Origin: an uncultured Collinsella sp. | Lineage (GTDB): Bacteria; Actinomycetota; Coriobacteriia; Coriobacteriales; Coriobacteriaceae | Length of the DNA stretch: 12,035 bases | Assembly (NCBI GenBank): GCA_900547805.1 | Contig: URIE01000049.1 | Location: 1-12,035 of the forward strand | Reading direction: 5' to 3' | Shown here: one piece after another, positions 1 through 7,336 of the stretch | Numbering within the stretch: the stretch's first letter is position 1 | How the letters are laid out: each line of letters begins with the position of its first letter | Notes under the pieces: model-generated | What the model was told of the DNA's origin: nothing | What the model saw: only the letters and a program-made list of their open reading frames with translations | Databases searched by the model: none | Position numbers and translations under genes: made by a program

Positions 1-26
1 GGCCCGTGGGTTATACCCTAAGAGCA

Positions 27-49
27 AACCACCCTTTTTAAGGGTGGTT
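27..49 (+). terminator. Hairpin, probable terminator of an upstream gene
   Basis: A perfect 10-bp stem (AACCACCCTT, 27-36, with AAGGGTGGTT, 40-49) closes a TTT loop. The tract after it is only weakly T-rich (CTGATTTGCGTTT), so termination strength is uncertain. It most likely ends a gene lying to the left of the window and isolates the acpS promoter from it. The stem is nearly symmetric, so it could act in either direction. Confidence 0.5.
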
Positions 50-105
50 CTGATTTGCGTTTACGGGTTTTGTCTCACATAGTAGCTGTGTTTTATAACC
101 CTCGT

Positions 106-135
106 TTGTCGCATCTTCTGTGAACGGGCTACAAT
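106..135 (+). promoter_or_regulatory. Putative sigma-70-type promoter of the acpS operon
   Basis: A -35-like TTGTCG (106-111) is followed after 18 bp by a -10-like TACAAT (130-135). Transcription would start near 142 and give a leader of about 23 nt before the acpS start codon. The following genes are separated by 12 nt or less, so this is the only evident promoter for the six-gene cluster. It is assigned by consensus match only. Confidence 0.45.
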
Positions 136-164
136 AACTTAGTCTGTGCGATATGGAGGTGAAC

Positions 165-704
165 ATGGCTGAAGCTGGTATCGGCGTTGATATCGTCGAG
201 ATTTCCCGCATGAAATCAATTCTTGAAAAGACGCCGTCGTTTGCTCGGCGTGTGTTTACCGAAGAAGAGCGTGCGTATTGCGATGCATCATCGCGTCCCG
301 CTGCTCACTATGCGAGCCGCTTTGCCTCGCGTGAGGCGGTGCTTAAAGCTCTCGGCACGGGTTTTAGTCAAGGCGTGGGTCGCAAGGATGTTTCGGTAAC
401 GCGTGATAAACTCGGCAAACCGAAGGCTCTGCTTTCTGGTCGTGCTCTCGAAATCGCCCAGGATTTGGGTGTTGTCGAGGTCGCTCTTTCTATTACTCTT
501 ACGGGTGACTTGGCTGTCGCTAATGCCATTGCAATCACCGAGGATGCTCGACCTAAGCCTAAGGAAGAAATAGTGAGCAACAAGAAACGCGTTGCGCAGA
601 CATTTAAAGAGGCTCGCTCTGTTTTAGATGAGCTTGAGCAGCTGCAGAATTCAGCATTGACGGAGCACCTGGGCGATGCTTCGCAAGATACGCTAGGAGC
701 ATAG
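165..704 (+). CDS. acpS: Holo-[acyl-carrier-protein] synthase with C-terminal extension
   Basis: This enzyme transfers 4'-phosphopantetheine from CoA to the serine of apo-acyl carrier protein, activating fatty acid synthesis. The start is taken as ATG 165 because GGAGGTGA (155-162) lies just upstream; an in-frame ATG at 153 would overlap that site. The 179-residue product has the AcpS opening GVDIVEISR (residues 7-15, metal-binding Asp9), the FTEEERAYC segment, ASREAVLKALGTG (54-66, with Glu57 and Lys61) and a GKP motif (84-86). The usual SISH motif near the C-terminus reads SITLT, with Leu112 where His is usual. Typical AcpS proteins are about 120-130 residues; the last 50 or so here form an extra charged, probably helical tail. 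The stop abuts the next start codon. The family call is firm; full activity is less certain because of the His change. Confidence 0.9.
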   Translation: MAEAGIGVDIVEISRMKSILEKTPSFARRVFTEEERAYCDASSRPAAHYASRFASREAVLKALGTGFSQGVGRKDVSVTRDKLGKPKALLSGRALEIAQDLGVVEVALSITLTGDLAVANAIAITEDARPKPKEEIVSNKKRVAQTFKEARSVLDELEQLQNSALTEHLGDASQDTLGA

Positions 705-2321
705 ATGAAACCGGTTTTGAGTACCGAAGAAGTCGTTCGTCTCGAGGATATCATCGAACGCGAAGGGACTTCGAAGGCCGAGCTTATGGAGCTAGCGGGT
801 GAGTTTGCCGCCAACGAGGTCTTGAAGCTCAATCCCGATCGGGTTCTCGTTCTGGTCGGTTTTGGTAATAACGGCGGCGACGGCTGGGTTGCCGCCGATA
901 TCCTGAGCCATAAGGGTGTGGACGTCGATATCGTTTCTCCGGTTGAGCCGGATGAGATTCCTGCTGCTCTGGCACGTCATGTTGCTCGTCGTACTGCCGG
1001 CCGCGATGTGCAAGTTTGCGTCGGCCCCTCGCGTGACGAACTCGAGGTTTTGATCGATAAGGCCGATGTTGTTGTCGATGCCATTTTTGGTACCGGTTTC
1101 CACGGGAATCTGCGTGCGCCGTTCTCCATTTGGATTCCTACGGTCAATGAATGCGCCGATTGTGTCGTATCCATTGATGTCCCCTCGGGCCTGAATGCCG
1201 AGACGGGCGTTGTTGATGACGACTGCATTCGTGCCGAGCGCACGGTGACGATGATTGCGCCCAAGATTGGTCTGTATAGCGCTGATGGCCCTGAGTATGC
1301 TGGCGATTTGATCTGCGGCAATCTTTACGACCGTCTTGACGAGGTCATCGATGATGTCGACCACGCCGCCGAGATTGTCGAGCCCGGTGACTTAGTTGAT
1401 TACTTTGCTCCGCTACCATCGAATATCGATAAGTATTCCCGTGGCTCTGTGCTTATTGTCGCCGGATCTGCGCAATATCCTGGTGCTGCCATTATGGCGG
1501 CCAAGTCTGCAGCTCGCGCGGGTGCTGGTTACGTGGCAGTCGCGGCTCCTGACGCCTGCGCCAATCTTATTCGCATGGCACTTCCTTCGATTCCCGTCTT
1601 TGCTATTCCGTCTGATTCCCGCGGCTCCTTTGGCGCCGCTGCGCGCATGACGGTGTGCGAGATTGCAAAGAAGTACAGCTGTGTACTGTGCGGTCCCGGT
1701 ATGACGACATCTGCCGGCGCTATGCAGGTGGTTTCGGGCTTGCTCGAGCTTGATGTACCGCTAATTTTGGACGCCGATGCACTCAACTGCCTTGCTAAGA
1801 TTGCCATTGATGGTATTGATAGTAATCCCGAGATGTATCGTCGCGAGCAGCCGTTGGTTATGACGCCGCACTATCGTGAGCTTTCGCGTCTGGTTGCCGG
1901 TGACGAGGTGAACGACCTTGGTACCGCGATTGCGGCCGCGCAGAAGGTTGTCTGGGCTGCAGGCTCCGACAATCTGGTGGTCATTGCCAAGGGGCCGACG
2001 ACGGCTATCTGTGGCGTTGAGCGCGTGCTGCTGCCGCTCTCGGGTCCGGCTTCTCTGGCAACTGCCGGTTCGGGTGATGTTCTCGCGGGTATTTTGGCCG
2101 GCACGCTTGCCACCATGCGCGACGAGATGGATCGTTGGGAGTTGCTGTATTCGTACGCCGTCGCACTTCACAGCTACGCCGGTTTTGCCGCGGCGACGGA
2201 GTATGGTGAGAAGAGCGTCATCGCGACCGATCTTATCGACTTGATCGGTCCTGCCATGGAACTGGCGGCAAAGGATGCGCTCGAAGATCTGGGAATCATG
2301 GACGAAGGGTCGGATGACTAA
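705..2321 (+). CDS. nnr: Bifunctional NAD(P)H-hydrate epimerase / ADP-dependent NAD(P)H-hydrate dehydratase
   Basis: This enzyme repairs hydrated NADH and NADPH. The N-terminal YjeF_N domain epimerises the R and S hydrates, and the C-terminal ribokinase-like domain dehydrates the S form using ADP. The 538-residue length fits the two-domain family. The N-domain shows VGFGNNGGDGW (51-61), DAIFGTGFHG (125-134) and the DVPSG motif (158-162). The C-domain starts near residue 245 and shows GSVLIVAGS (247-255), CGPG (329-332), LDADALN (355-361), TPHYRELSRL (387-396), AKGPTT (428-433) and TAGSGDVLAG (453-462) with the catalytic-type Asp458. AGGAG (695-699) precedes the ATG, which touches the acpS stop, so translation is probably coupled. 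Placement of nnr beside acpS and the tsa genes is common in bacteria. Confidence 0.95.
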   Translation: MKPVLSTEEVVRLEDIIEREGTSKAELMELAGEFAANEVLKLNPDRVLVLVGFGNNGGDGWVAADILSHKGVDVDIVSPVEPDEIPAALARHVARRTAGRDVQVCVGPSRDELEVLIDKADVVVDAIFGTGFHGNLRAPFSIWIPTVNECADCVVSIDVPSGLNAETGVVDDDCIRAERTVTMIAPKIGLYSADGPEYAGDLICGNLYDRLDEVIDDVDHAAEIVEPGDLVDYFAPLPSNIDKYSRGSVLIVAGSAQYPGAAIMAAKSAARAGAGYVAVAAPDACANLIRMALPSIPVFAIPSDSRGSFGAAARMTVCEIAKKYSCVLCGPGMTTSAGAMQVVSGLLELDVPLILDADALNCLAKIAIDGIDSNPEMYRREQPLVMTPHYRELSRLVAGDEVNDLGTAIAAAQKVVWAAGSDNLVVIAKGPTTAICGVERVLLPLSGPASLATAGSGDVLAGILAGTLATMRDEMDRWELLYSYAVALHSYAGFAAATEYGEKSVIATDLIDLIGPAMELAAKDALEDLGIMDEGSDD

Positions 2322-2323
2322 TC

Positions 2324-3469
2324 ATGAATAAAGCCGATTTGACGCGCTGGTCCTGGGTCGAGATCGACCGCGGGGCGCTCCGTCGCAACACGAGGGCCTA
2401 TAAGAACTTGCTGAATCCACGTCAGCGCCTGTGCTGCGTGGTCAAGGCCGATGCTTATGGTCATGGAGCTGTTGAGTGCGCCAAGATCATGTATTCGGCC
2501 GGTGCCGACATGTTTGCCGTGGCGACGGTTAACGAGGGCGTTGAGCTCCGACAGGGCGGGATTACGAAACCCATCCTCATCCTAAGCGAGCCGCCTATCG
2601 AGGCCATTCCGACGTTGCTCGAGTTTGATATCATGCCCTCGGTCTATACGTCTGACTTTGCTCTTGCGTATGGCGAATGTGCCGTCGCGGCGGGCAAAGT
2701 GGGCAAGTATCATCTCGCCATCGAGACGGGCATGAATCGTATCGGCGTTCACTACACGCAGGTTGTCGACTTTGTCCGCGGTATAAATTTTCATCGCGGT
2801 ATTCAGTGCGACGGCGTATTTACGCACTTCGCCACGGCCGATGAACCTTCGGGCTGGGACTACAAGCTGCAGTGCCAGCGCTTTACCGAGGCCGTTCAGG
2901 CCATTAAGGATGCGGGTTTTGAATGCGGTATCGTGCACTGCGCCAACACGCCGTCCTCGATGCTCGACCCCTCGATGCATTTTGATATGATCCGCGCCGG
3001 CGTTGGCTTGTATGGCATGCAGCCGTGCGAGCTGAGTGGCCGCGTGATGCAGCTTGATCCCGTCATGAGCGTCCACGCGCGTGTGACGCGCGTGGCGCAT
3101 CCTGCGATGGGCGAGGGCGTGGGCTACGGCTTTACCTACCGCGTACCGCGCACGCGCGTTCAGATCTGCACCCTTCCGATCGGTTATGCCGATGGCCTTT
3201 CGCGTACGCTTTCCAATCGTATGGACGTGCTGTATCGCGGCGAGCGTGTGCGTCAGGTGGGCAATATCTGCATGGACCAGTTTATGGTCGCCATTCAGTC
3301 CAACCCGGCGCATGAGATTCCCGAGGCCGAGTATGGTGACGAGATGATCATTGTCGGCCGCGATGGCGATGCCGAGATCACTATGGACGAGATGGCCCGA
3401 CTGCGCGGAACGATTAACTACGAGGTCGCCTGCGGCTTTGGCATGCGTCTCGACAAGGTCTACGTGTAG
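2324..3469 (+). CDS. alr: Alanine racemase (PLP-dependent)
   Basis: This enzyme interconverts L- and D-alanine and supplies D-alanine for peptidoglycan. The 381-residue protein has the PLP-binding segment VVKADAYGHGA (39-49) with Schiff-base Lys41, ETGMNRIGV (134-142), MIRAGVGLYG (222-231), the catalytic-type Tyr268 in GVGYGFTY (265-272) and ICMDQ (315-319). One deviation stands out: the position usually holding a lysine that becomes carbamylated (HLK-D-TGM in Bacillus-type enzymes) is Ala132 here, and the following Asp is Glu134. The ATG lies 2 nt after the nnr stop, with AAGGGTCGG upstream as a weak Shine-Dalgarno site. A catalytically normal racemase is the best call, since the PLP lysine and the tyrosine base are intact. 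Confidence 0.95.
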   Translation: MNKADLTRWSWVEIDRGALRRNTRAYKNLLNPRQRLCCVVKADAYGHGAVECAKIMYSAGADMFAVATVNEGVELRQGGITKPILILSEPPIEAIPTLLEFDIMPSVYTSDFALAYGECAVAAGKVGKYHLAIETGMNRIGVHYTQVVDFVRGINFHRGIQCDGVFTHFATADEPSGWDYKLQCQRFTEAVQAIKDAGFECGIVHCANTPSSMLDPSMHFDMIRAGVGLYGMQPCELSGRVMQLDPVMSVHARVTRVAHPAMGEGVGYGFTYRVPRTRVQICTLPIGYADGLSRTLSNRMDVLYRGERVRQVGNICMDQFMVAIQSNPAHEIPEAEYGDEMIIVGRDGDAEITMDEMARLRGTINYEVACGFGMRLDKVYV

Positions 3470-3477
3470 GAGCCGCT

Positions 3478-4098
3478 ATGGGCGTCATGCACATCCCCGG
3501 TCATAGCCATCAGGCGCCACGTGAGGTCGCACTCGAGGAGATTGAGGCCGTTCTGGGCGATTGTCACCTCTGCCAGCTCTACCAGTCGCGTCACAATATC
3601 GTGTTTGGCGTGGGAAACCCCCGCGCTCGCGTCATGTTTATCGGTGAGGCGCCGGGTCGCAACGAGGATTTGCAGGGCGAGCCCTTTGTGGGGGCGGCAG
3701 GCGAGGATCTCAACGGCATTTTGTCGCTGGCGGGGCTCAAACGCGAAGACGTCTACATTGCCAACGTGCTTAAGTGCCGCCCGCCGGGAAACCGCAATCC
3801 GCGTCCCGAGGAAGTGCTGGCTTGCTCGCCGTTTTTGCGTGAGCAGATTCGAAGCATCTGGCCCGATATTATTGTGACGCTCGGCAACCCCGCGACGCAC
3901 TTTGTGCTAAAGACCGAGATTGGCATTACTAAGCTGCGCGGCAGGTTCCACCAGATGGGGCATTTTGTAGTAATGCCCACTTTTCATCCGGCAGCAGCGC
4001 TGCGCAATCCGGCGTGGCAGGAGCTGCTGGAGGAAGACTTTAAGATGCTGGGTGACTATCTGGAGCGACATCCCGCGCCAGAGGACGCCTCGGAATAA
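3478..4098 (+). CDS. Family-4 (type 4) uracil-DNA glycosylase, iron-sulfur
   Basis: This enzyme removes uracil from DNA, starting base-excision repair. The 206-residue protein shows the family-4 signature: FIGEAPGRNEDLQG (54-67), FVGAAGEDLN (70-79), VLKCRPPGNRNP (97-108) and PTFHPAAALRNP (167-178). Four cysteines suited to bind a 4Fe-4S cluster are present at Cys29 and Cys32 (CHLC), Cys100 and Cys116. AGGAG (3468-3472) overlaps the alr stop and precedes ATG 3478. An in-frame ATG at 3487 is a possible alternative start, but the spacing favours the first. The gene sits inside the operon with an 8-nt gap upstream and a 12-nt gap downstream. Older annotations call this family 'phage SPO1 DNA polymerase-related'; the active-site motifs argue for the glycosylase role. 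Confidence 0.92.
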   Translation: MGVMHIPGHSHQAPREVALEEIEAVLGDCHLCQLYQSRHNIVFGVGNPRARVMFIGEAPGRNEDLQGEPFVGAAGEDLNGILSLAGLKREDVYIANVLKCRPPGNRNPRPEEVLACSPFLREQIRSIWPDIIVTLGNPATHFVLKTEIGITKLRGRFHQMGHFVVMPTFHPAAALRNPAWQELLEEDFKMLGDYLERHPAPEDASE

Positions 4099-4110
4099 TA
4101 AGGAGCATAT

Positions 4111-4617
4111 ATGTCCCTGGAGCGCCTGGGGGTAGGTACTTACAAAACGACTTGCGCTGCCGATACGGAGTACTTTGGCGAGCTAATTGCACCGTGCCTT
4201 GAGGACGGCGACGTGCTCATCCTGACCGGTGGCCTGGGAGTGGGCAAAACTCACTTTACCAAGGGCGTCTCGCGCGGGCTGGGCGATGGGCATATGGTTA
4301 CGAGCCCTACGTTCGCGCTCATGGCCGTTCACGATCAAGGTCGTATTCCGCTGTTTCACTTTGATCTATACCGCCTGGAGCATGCCTACGAGCTCGAGGA
4401 TACGGGCATTTTCGATGTGCTGGGCTATGAGGGTGCTTGCCTGCTGGAATGGGGCGAACAATTCCAGGACGAGCTGACGGATGAGTATCTTTCGGTGACG
4501 CTCAAACGTGATGAGGGCGACAGCGATGTGCGAACGATAACGCTTGAGGCGCACGGTGACCGCGCAATGGAGCTTTCCCATTTGATTGATAAGGCTGTAC
4601 AAGATGAGCTTGCATAA
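4111..4617 (+). CDS. tsaE: tRNA t6A biosynthesis ATPase TsaE
   Basis: TsaE is the ATPase that works with the TsaB-TsaD heterodimer to form threonylcarbamoyladenosine at position 37 of ANN-decoding tRNAs. The 168-residue protein has a P-loop GGLGVGKTHFTKG (40-52), SPTFAL (65-70), FHFDLYRLE (82-90) and LLEWGEQF (111-118), all in family order and spacing. AAGGAG (4100-4105) precedes the ATG by a good distance. Its last 14 nt overlap the start of the TsaB-RimI-TsaD fusion gene, which suggests translational coupling and matched production of the partners. Confidence 0.94.
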   Translation: MSLERLGVGTYKTTCAADTEYFGELIAPCLEDGDVLILTGGLGVGKTHFTKGVSRGLGDGHMVTSPTFALMAVHDQGRIPLFHFDLYRLEHAYELEDTGIFDVLGYEGACLLEWGEQFQDELTDEYLSVTLKRDEGDSDVRTITLEAHGDRAMELSHLIDKAVQDELA

Positions 4618-6988
4618 CGACAACGCGCTGGTGGTGGCGCTCGATACCTCGACCGACATGCTTGCCTGCGCGGCAAGCTGGATTGATGGGCAGACGGGCG
4701 AGACGAAGCTCGTGAGTGGCGACCACATGTGTCGCCGTCACGCCAACGTTGAGCTCGTGAATACCGTTGATGGCGTGCTGGCTCAAGTCGGTCTGGATCG
4801 CAGCGATGTTGGTTGCTACGTGGTCGGCCGCGGCCCGGGGTCGTTTACGGGTGTGCGCATCGGCATCTCCACTGCCAAGGGCCTCGCGCGTGGTGCCAAT
4901 GTTCCGCTGCTGGGCGTGTCGACGCTCGACGCTTGCGCTTGGACGGCGTGGAAGGCTGGCGTGCGCGGCAAGCTTGGTATCTTGGCCGATGCTATGCGCG
5001 GTGAGGTATATCCGGCGCTGTATATGCTGGTCGATGAGGGCCCCGAGCGTCAATTTGAGCGCGAACACGTGGTCAAGGCCGCCGTGGCGCTCGATGAGTG
5101 GCGCCGAGCAGCGGACTGGGACCAGGTTCAGCTGACCGGTGACGGTCTCGTGCGCTATGGCAAGCTGCTGGGTGAGGACGAGACCGCCCGCTGCGTGGAG
5201 CGCGACCTGTGGTGGCCTTCGGGCGAGGGCTTGCTGCTCGCGCACGCCGCGGGTGACGGCGATCCGGCTCGCGTCCTGCCGATTTACACGCGCCTTTCGG
5301 ATGCCGAGGAAAACGAGCGCAAGCGTCTTGGTCTTGCCGAGAGTGCGCAGAGCGAAATTACGGGCGTTGCCGATGAGCTCGCCGGTCGTCATCTGCAGTT
5401 CCGTCCCATGGGCGCGGCGGATGCCGAGGGCGCGAGCGCGCTGGAGGCTACTTGCTTTGAAGGTGCCGGACACGAGGCGTGGACGCCGGGCATGTTCCTG
5501 TCCGAACTGGGCGAGGACGTCGCTGCGCCGCGTAGTTGGTGGGTGGCACACGACGATGGCAAGCTGCTGGGCCTTGCCGGCGGTATGGTCGTGGACGGTG
5601 ATGTGCAGATTCTGGATGTCGCCGTCGACCCGGCACATCGCCGTGAGGGCATTGCCCGCAAGCTGCTGTCGCATGTGAGCTATGATGCCCAGATGCTCGG
5701 CTGCACCACGGCTTCGCTCGAGGTCGAGGACGGCAACGAGGGAGCGATCGCGCTTTATAACGCTCTGGGCTTTACCGAGGCAGGACGGCGCCGCGGCTAC
5801 TATGGTGCCGGCAAGGATGCCATCGTCATGACGGCTCCGCTGCCCCTGGTGCTTCCGGTCGACAATGCCTCGCCCGAGCCGACGGCGGCAGAGCAGCGCG
5901 TATGGCCGCTGCCTGCGCCTAGGCGCTCCGAGGGGGAGCGTGCCGAAATTGAGCGCCGCCGCCTAGTGCTCGCTATCGAGAGTTCCTGCGACGAGACGGC
6001 CGTGGCGATTATCGATGCGGATGGCAATATGCTGGCCAACCAGGTGTCGACGCAGATTGATTTTCACGCCCGCTTTGGCGGCGTGGTGCCCGAGATCGCC
6101 TCGCGCAAACACGTCGAGGTGATTGTGAGTGTCGTGGATGCGGCGCTCGAGGATGCCGCAGCATCGCTTGGCCTTGAGGGTGGAGCCATTGCTCCCAGCG
6201 AGCTTGCCGCCGTGGGCGTGACACAGGGTCCGGGCCTGGTGGGCGCGCTCGTGGTTGGCGTCGCCTTTGCCAAGGGCTTTGCCTACGCTGCCGGCAAGCC
6301 GCTCGTGTGCGTCAATCATCTTGAGGGTCATCTGTTTGCCAACCTGCTGGCGCAACCCGACCTCAAACCGCCGTTTATCTTCACGCTTGTCTCGGGTGGG
6401 CACACCATGCTCGTGCACGTGAAGGCGTGGGGCGACTACGAGGTGCTCGGCGAGACGCTCGACGACGCTGTGGGCGAGGCCTTCGACAAGGTAGCCAAGG
6501 CGTTGGGTCTGGGCTATCCCGGTGGCCCCATCATTTCCAAGCTGGCCGAGACGGGCAACCCCAAGGCGATCGATTTCCCCCGTGCGCTTAACAGCAAAGG
6601 GGACTATCGCTTCTCGCTTTCGGGCCTTAAAACCGCTGTGACGCTCTACATTGAACAGGAGACCAAGGCCGGGCGCACGATTCACCTGCCCGATCTGGCA
6701 GCTTCGTTTGAGGCAGCTGTCTTTGACGTGCAGTACAAGAAGGCCAAAAACGCACTGCACGCTACCGGATGCAAGGAATACTGCATCGGTGGCGGCGTCT
6801 CGGCCAACCCGCATCTGCGCGAGATGATGATCAAGAAGCTTGGGCGTCAGGGGATCCGCGTAACGGTGCCGCCTTTGTCTGCCTGTACCGATAACGCAGC
6901 CATGATCGCGGAGGTCGCCCGCCGCAAATTCGACCGAGGTGAAATCTCGTCGTTCGACGTCGACGCCGACCCGAACATGACGCTCTAG
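4604..6988 (+). CDS. Three-domain fusion TsaB - RimI - TsaD (t6A37 synthesis plus ribosomal S18 N-acetyltransferase-like)
   Basis: A single 794-residue frame joins three usually separate proteins. Residues from about 6 to 230 are TsaB, with VALDTSTD (12-19) and GRGPGSFTGVRIG (75-87). Residues about 262-411 form a GNAT acetyltransferase of RimI type, with DVAVDPAHRREGIARKLL (338-355) as the acetyl-CoA binding stretch and LYNALGF (384-390). A Pro/Glu/Arg-rich linker follows. Residues from about 453 to the end are TsaD, with AIESSCDETA (457-466), the metal ligands His572 and His576 in NHLEGH, SGGHT (597-601), GGGVSANPHLR (729-739) and Asp763 in CTDNA. TsaD transfers threonylcarbamoyl to A37 of tRNA and TsaB is its obligate partner. 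RimI acetylates the N-terminus of ribosomal protein S18 in E. coli and may do so here. The ATG at 4604 is preferred over an in-frame TTG at 4586; the gene overlaps tsaE by 14 nt. Confidence 0.93.
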   Translation: MSLHNDNALVVALDTSTDMLACAASWIDGQTGETKLVSGDHMCRRHANVELVNTVDGVLAQVGLDRSDVGCYVVGRGPGSFTGVRIGISTAKGLARGANVPLLGVSTLDACAWTAWKAGVRGKLGILADAMRGEVYPALYMLVDEGPERQFEREHVVKAAVALDEWRRAADWDQVQLTGDGLVRYGKLLGEDETARCVERDLWWPSGEGLLLAHAAGDGDPARVLPIYTRLSDAEENERKRLGLAESAQSEITGVADELAGRHLQFRPMGAADAEGASALEATCFEGAGHEAWTPGMFLSELGEDVAAPRSWWVAHDDGKLLGLAGGMVVDGDVQILDVAVDPAHRREGIARKLLSHVSYDAQMLGCTTASLEVEDGNEGAIALYNALGFTEAGRRRGYYGAGKDAIVMTAPLPLVLPVDNASPEPTAAEQRVWPLPAPRRSEGERAEIERRRLVLAIESSCDETAVAIIDADGNMLANQVSTQIDFHARFGGVVPEIASRKHVEVIVSVVDAALEDAAASLGLEGGAIAPSELAAVGVTQGPGLVGALVVGVAFAKGFAYAAGKPLVCVNHLEGHLFANLLAQPDLKPPFIFTLVSGGHTMLVHVKAWGDYEVLGETLDDAVGEAFDKVAKALGLGYPGGPIISKLAETGNPKAIDFPRALNSKGDYRFSLSGLKTAVTLYIEQETKAGRTIHLPDLAASFEAAVFDVQYKKAKNALHATGCKEYCIGGGVSANPHLREMMIKKLGRQGIRVTVPPLSACTDNAAMIAEVARRKFDRGEISSFDVDADPNMTL

Positions 6989-7058
6989 TCGTGCTTGTGC
7001 GGTCTCCGACCGGAGGGGCCGGATATAAGGTTTCCTGCTCTACAGTCCTGCGCAAGAC

Positions 7059-7084
7059 GAAGGCCACATTAAGTGGCCTTCTTT
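7059..7084 (+). terminator. Probable intrinsic terminator of the acpS-tsaD operon
   Basis: GAAGGCCAC (7059-7067) pairs with GTGGCCTTC (7073-7081) around an ATTAA loop and is followed by TTT. It lies about 70 bp after the tsaD fusion stop. The T-run is short, so efficiency may depend on the surrounding 28-bp stem. Confidence 0.6.
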
Positions 7085-7108
7085 GCGTGCGGAACTCGCG
7101 ATAAACCT
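7072..7108. repeat. Dispersed 37-nt repeat, copy 1
   Basis: This segment matches 11994-12030 at 34 of 37 positions, including an identical 23-nt core from 7086 to 7108 that contains GCGGAACTCGCGATAAACCT. In this copy it starts in the 3' arm of the terminator hairpin and runs 6 nt into the right arm of the 28-bp inverted repeat. Confidence 0.8.
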
Positions 7109-7138
7109 TATATCCGGCCCCTCCGGTCGGGGATCTTT

Positions 7139-7152
7139 CTGTATCGATACAG
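7139..7152. promoter_or_regulatory. 14-bp perfect palindrome, possible operator
   Basis: CTGTATCGATACAG is perfectly self-complementary and resembles the binding sites of dimeric helix-turn-helix regulators. It lies about 140 bp upstream of the proposed promoter for the transporter, so its target is unclear. No regulator gene is adjacent. Confidence 0.3.
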
Positions 7153-7289
7153 CTTCTGAGCTGGTTTGGCGCCCGCCCGCTCCCGAGGGGCATCTCTCAT
7201 GCAAAAACTTTTGTCGGGTAAAGTCCGAGGTCAGTGGCGTTTTATACCGAGAAATTCAAAAAAAGTTGAAAATTCATTACAAATTTGCG

Positions 7290-7318
7290 TTGACTTTAGG
7301 TAACTAAAGTTTCATACT
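7290..7318 (+). promoter_or_regulatory. Putative promoter of the cstA leader, with a dyad in the spacer
   Basis: TTGACT (7290-7295) and CATACT (7313-7318) are separated by 17 bp, and an AT-rich stretch upstream (about 7255-7285) could serve as an UP element. Between them lies a dyad, ACTTTAG-gtaa-CTAAAGT (7293-7310), overlapping the -35 box. A protein bound there would block RNA polymerase. Transcription would start near 7325, leaving a leader of about 235 nt before the transporter. Confidence 0.5.
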
Positions 7319-7336
7319 CCTTTTCAACCACTGGGG

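Larger units (their letters stand above)
7006..7130. repeat. Perfect 28-bp inverted repeat with 69-bp centre
   Basis: The arm at 7006-7033 (begins CCGACCGGAGGGGCCGG) is exactly complementary to 7103-7130 (ends CCGGCCCCTCCGGTCGG). The 69 bp between them contain a separate 9-bp terminator-type hairpin. In RNA this would form a long stem closing a loop with a nested hairpin; in DNA it could form a cruciform. No clear target-site duplication flanks it, so a MITE or REP-like origin is possible but unproven. Confidence 0.9.

Noticed and set aside
4502..5674. A minus-strand open frame of 390 codons opposite the TsaB-RimI part of the fusion
   Set aside because: It is the shadow of a GC-rich gene with clear family motifs on the + strand; the translation shows no known domain.
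7083..7307. A 74-codon + strand frame in the intergenic region
   Set aside because: It starts inside the terminator and inverted-repeat region, runs through the AT-rich promoter zone and has no ribosome site or recognisable sequence.
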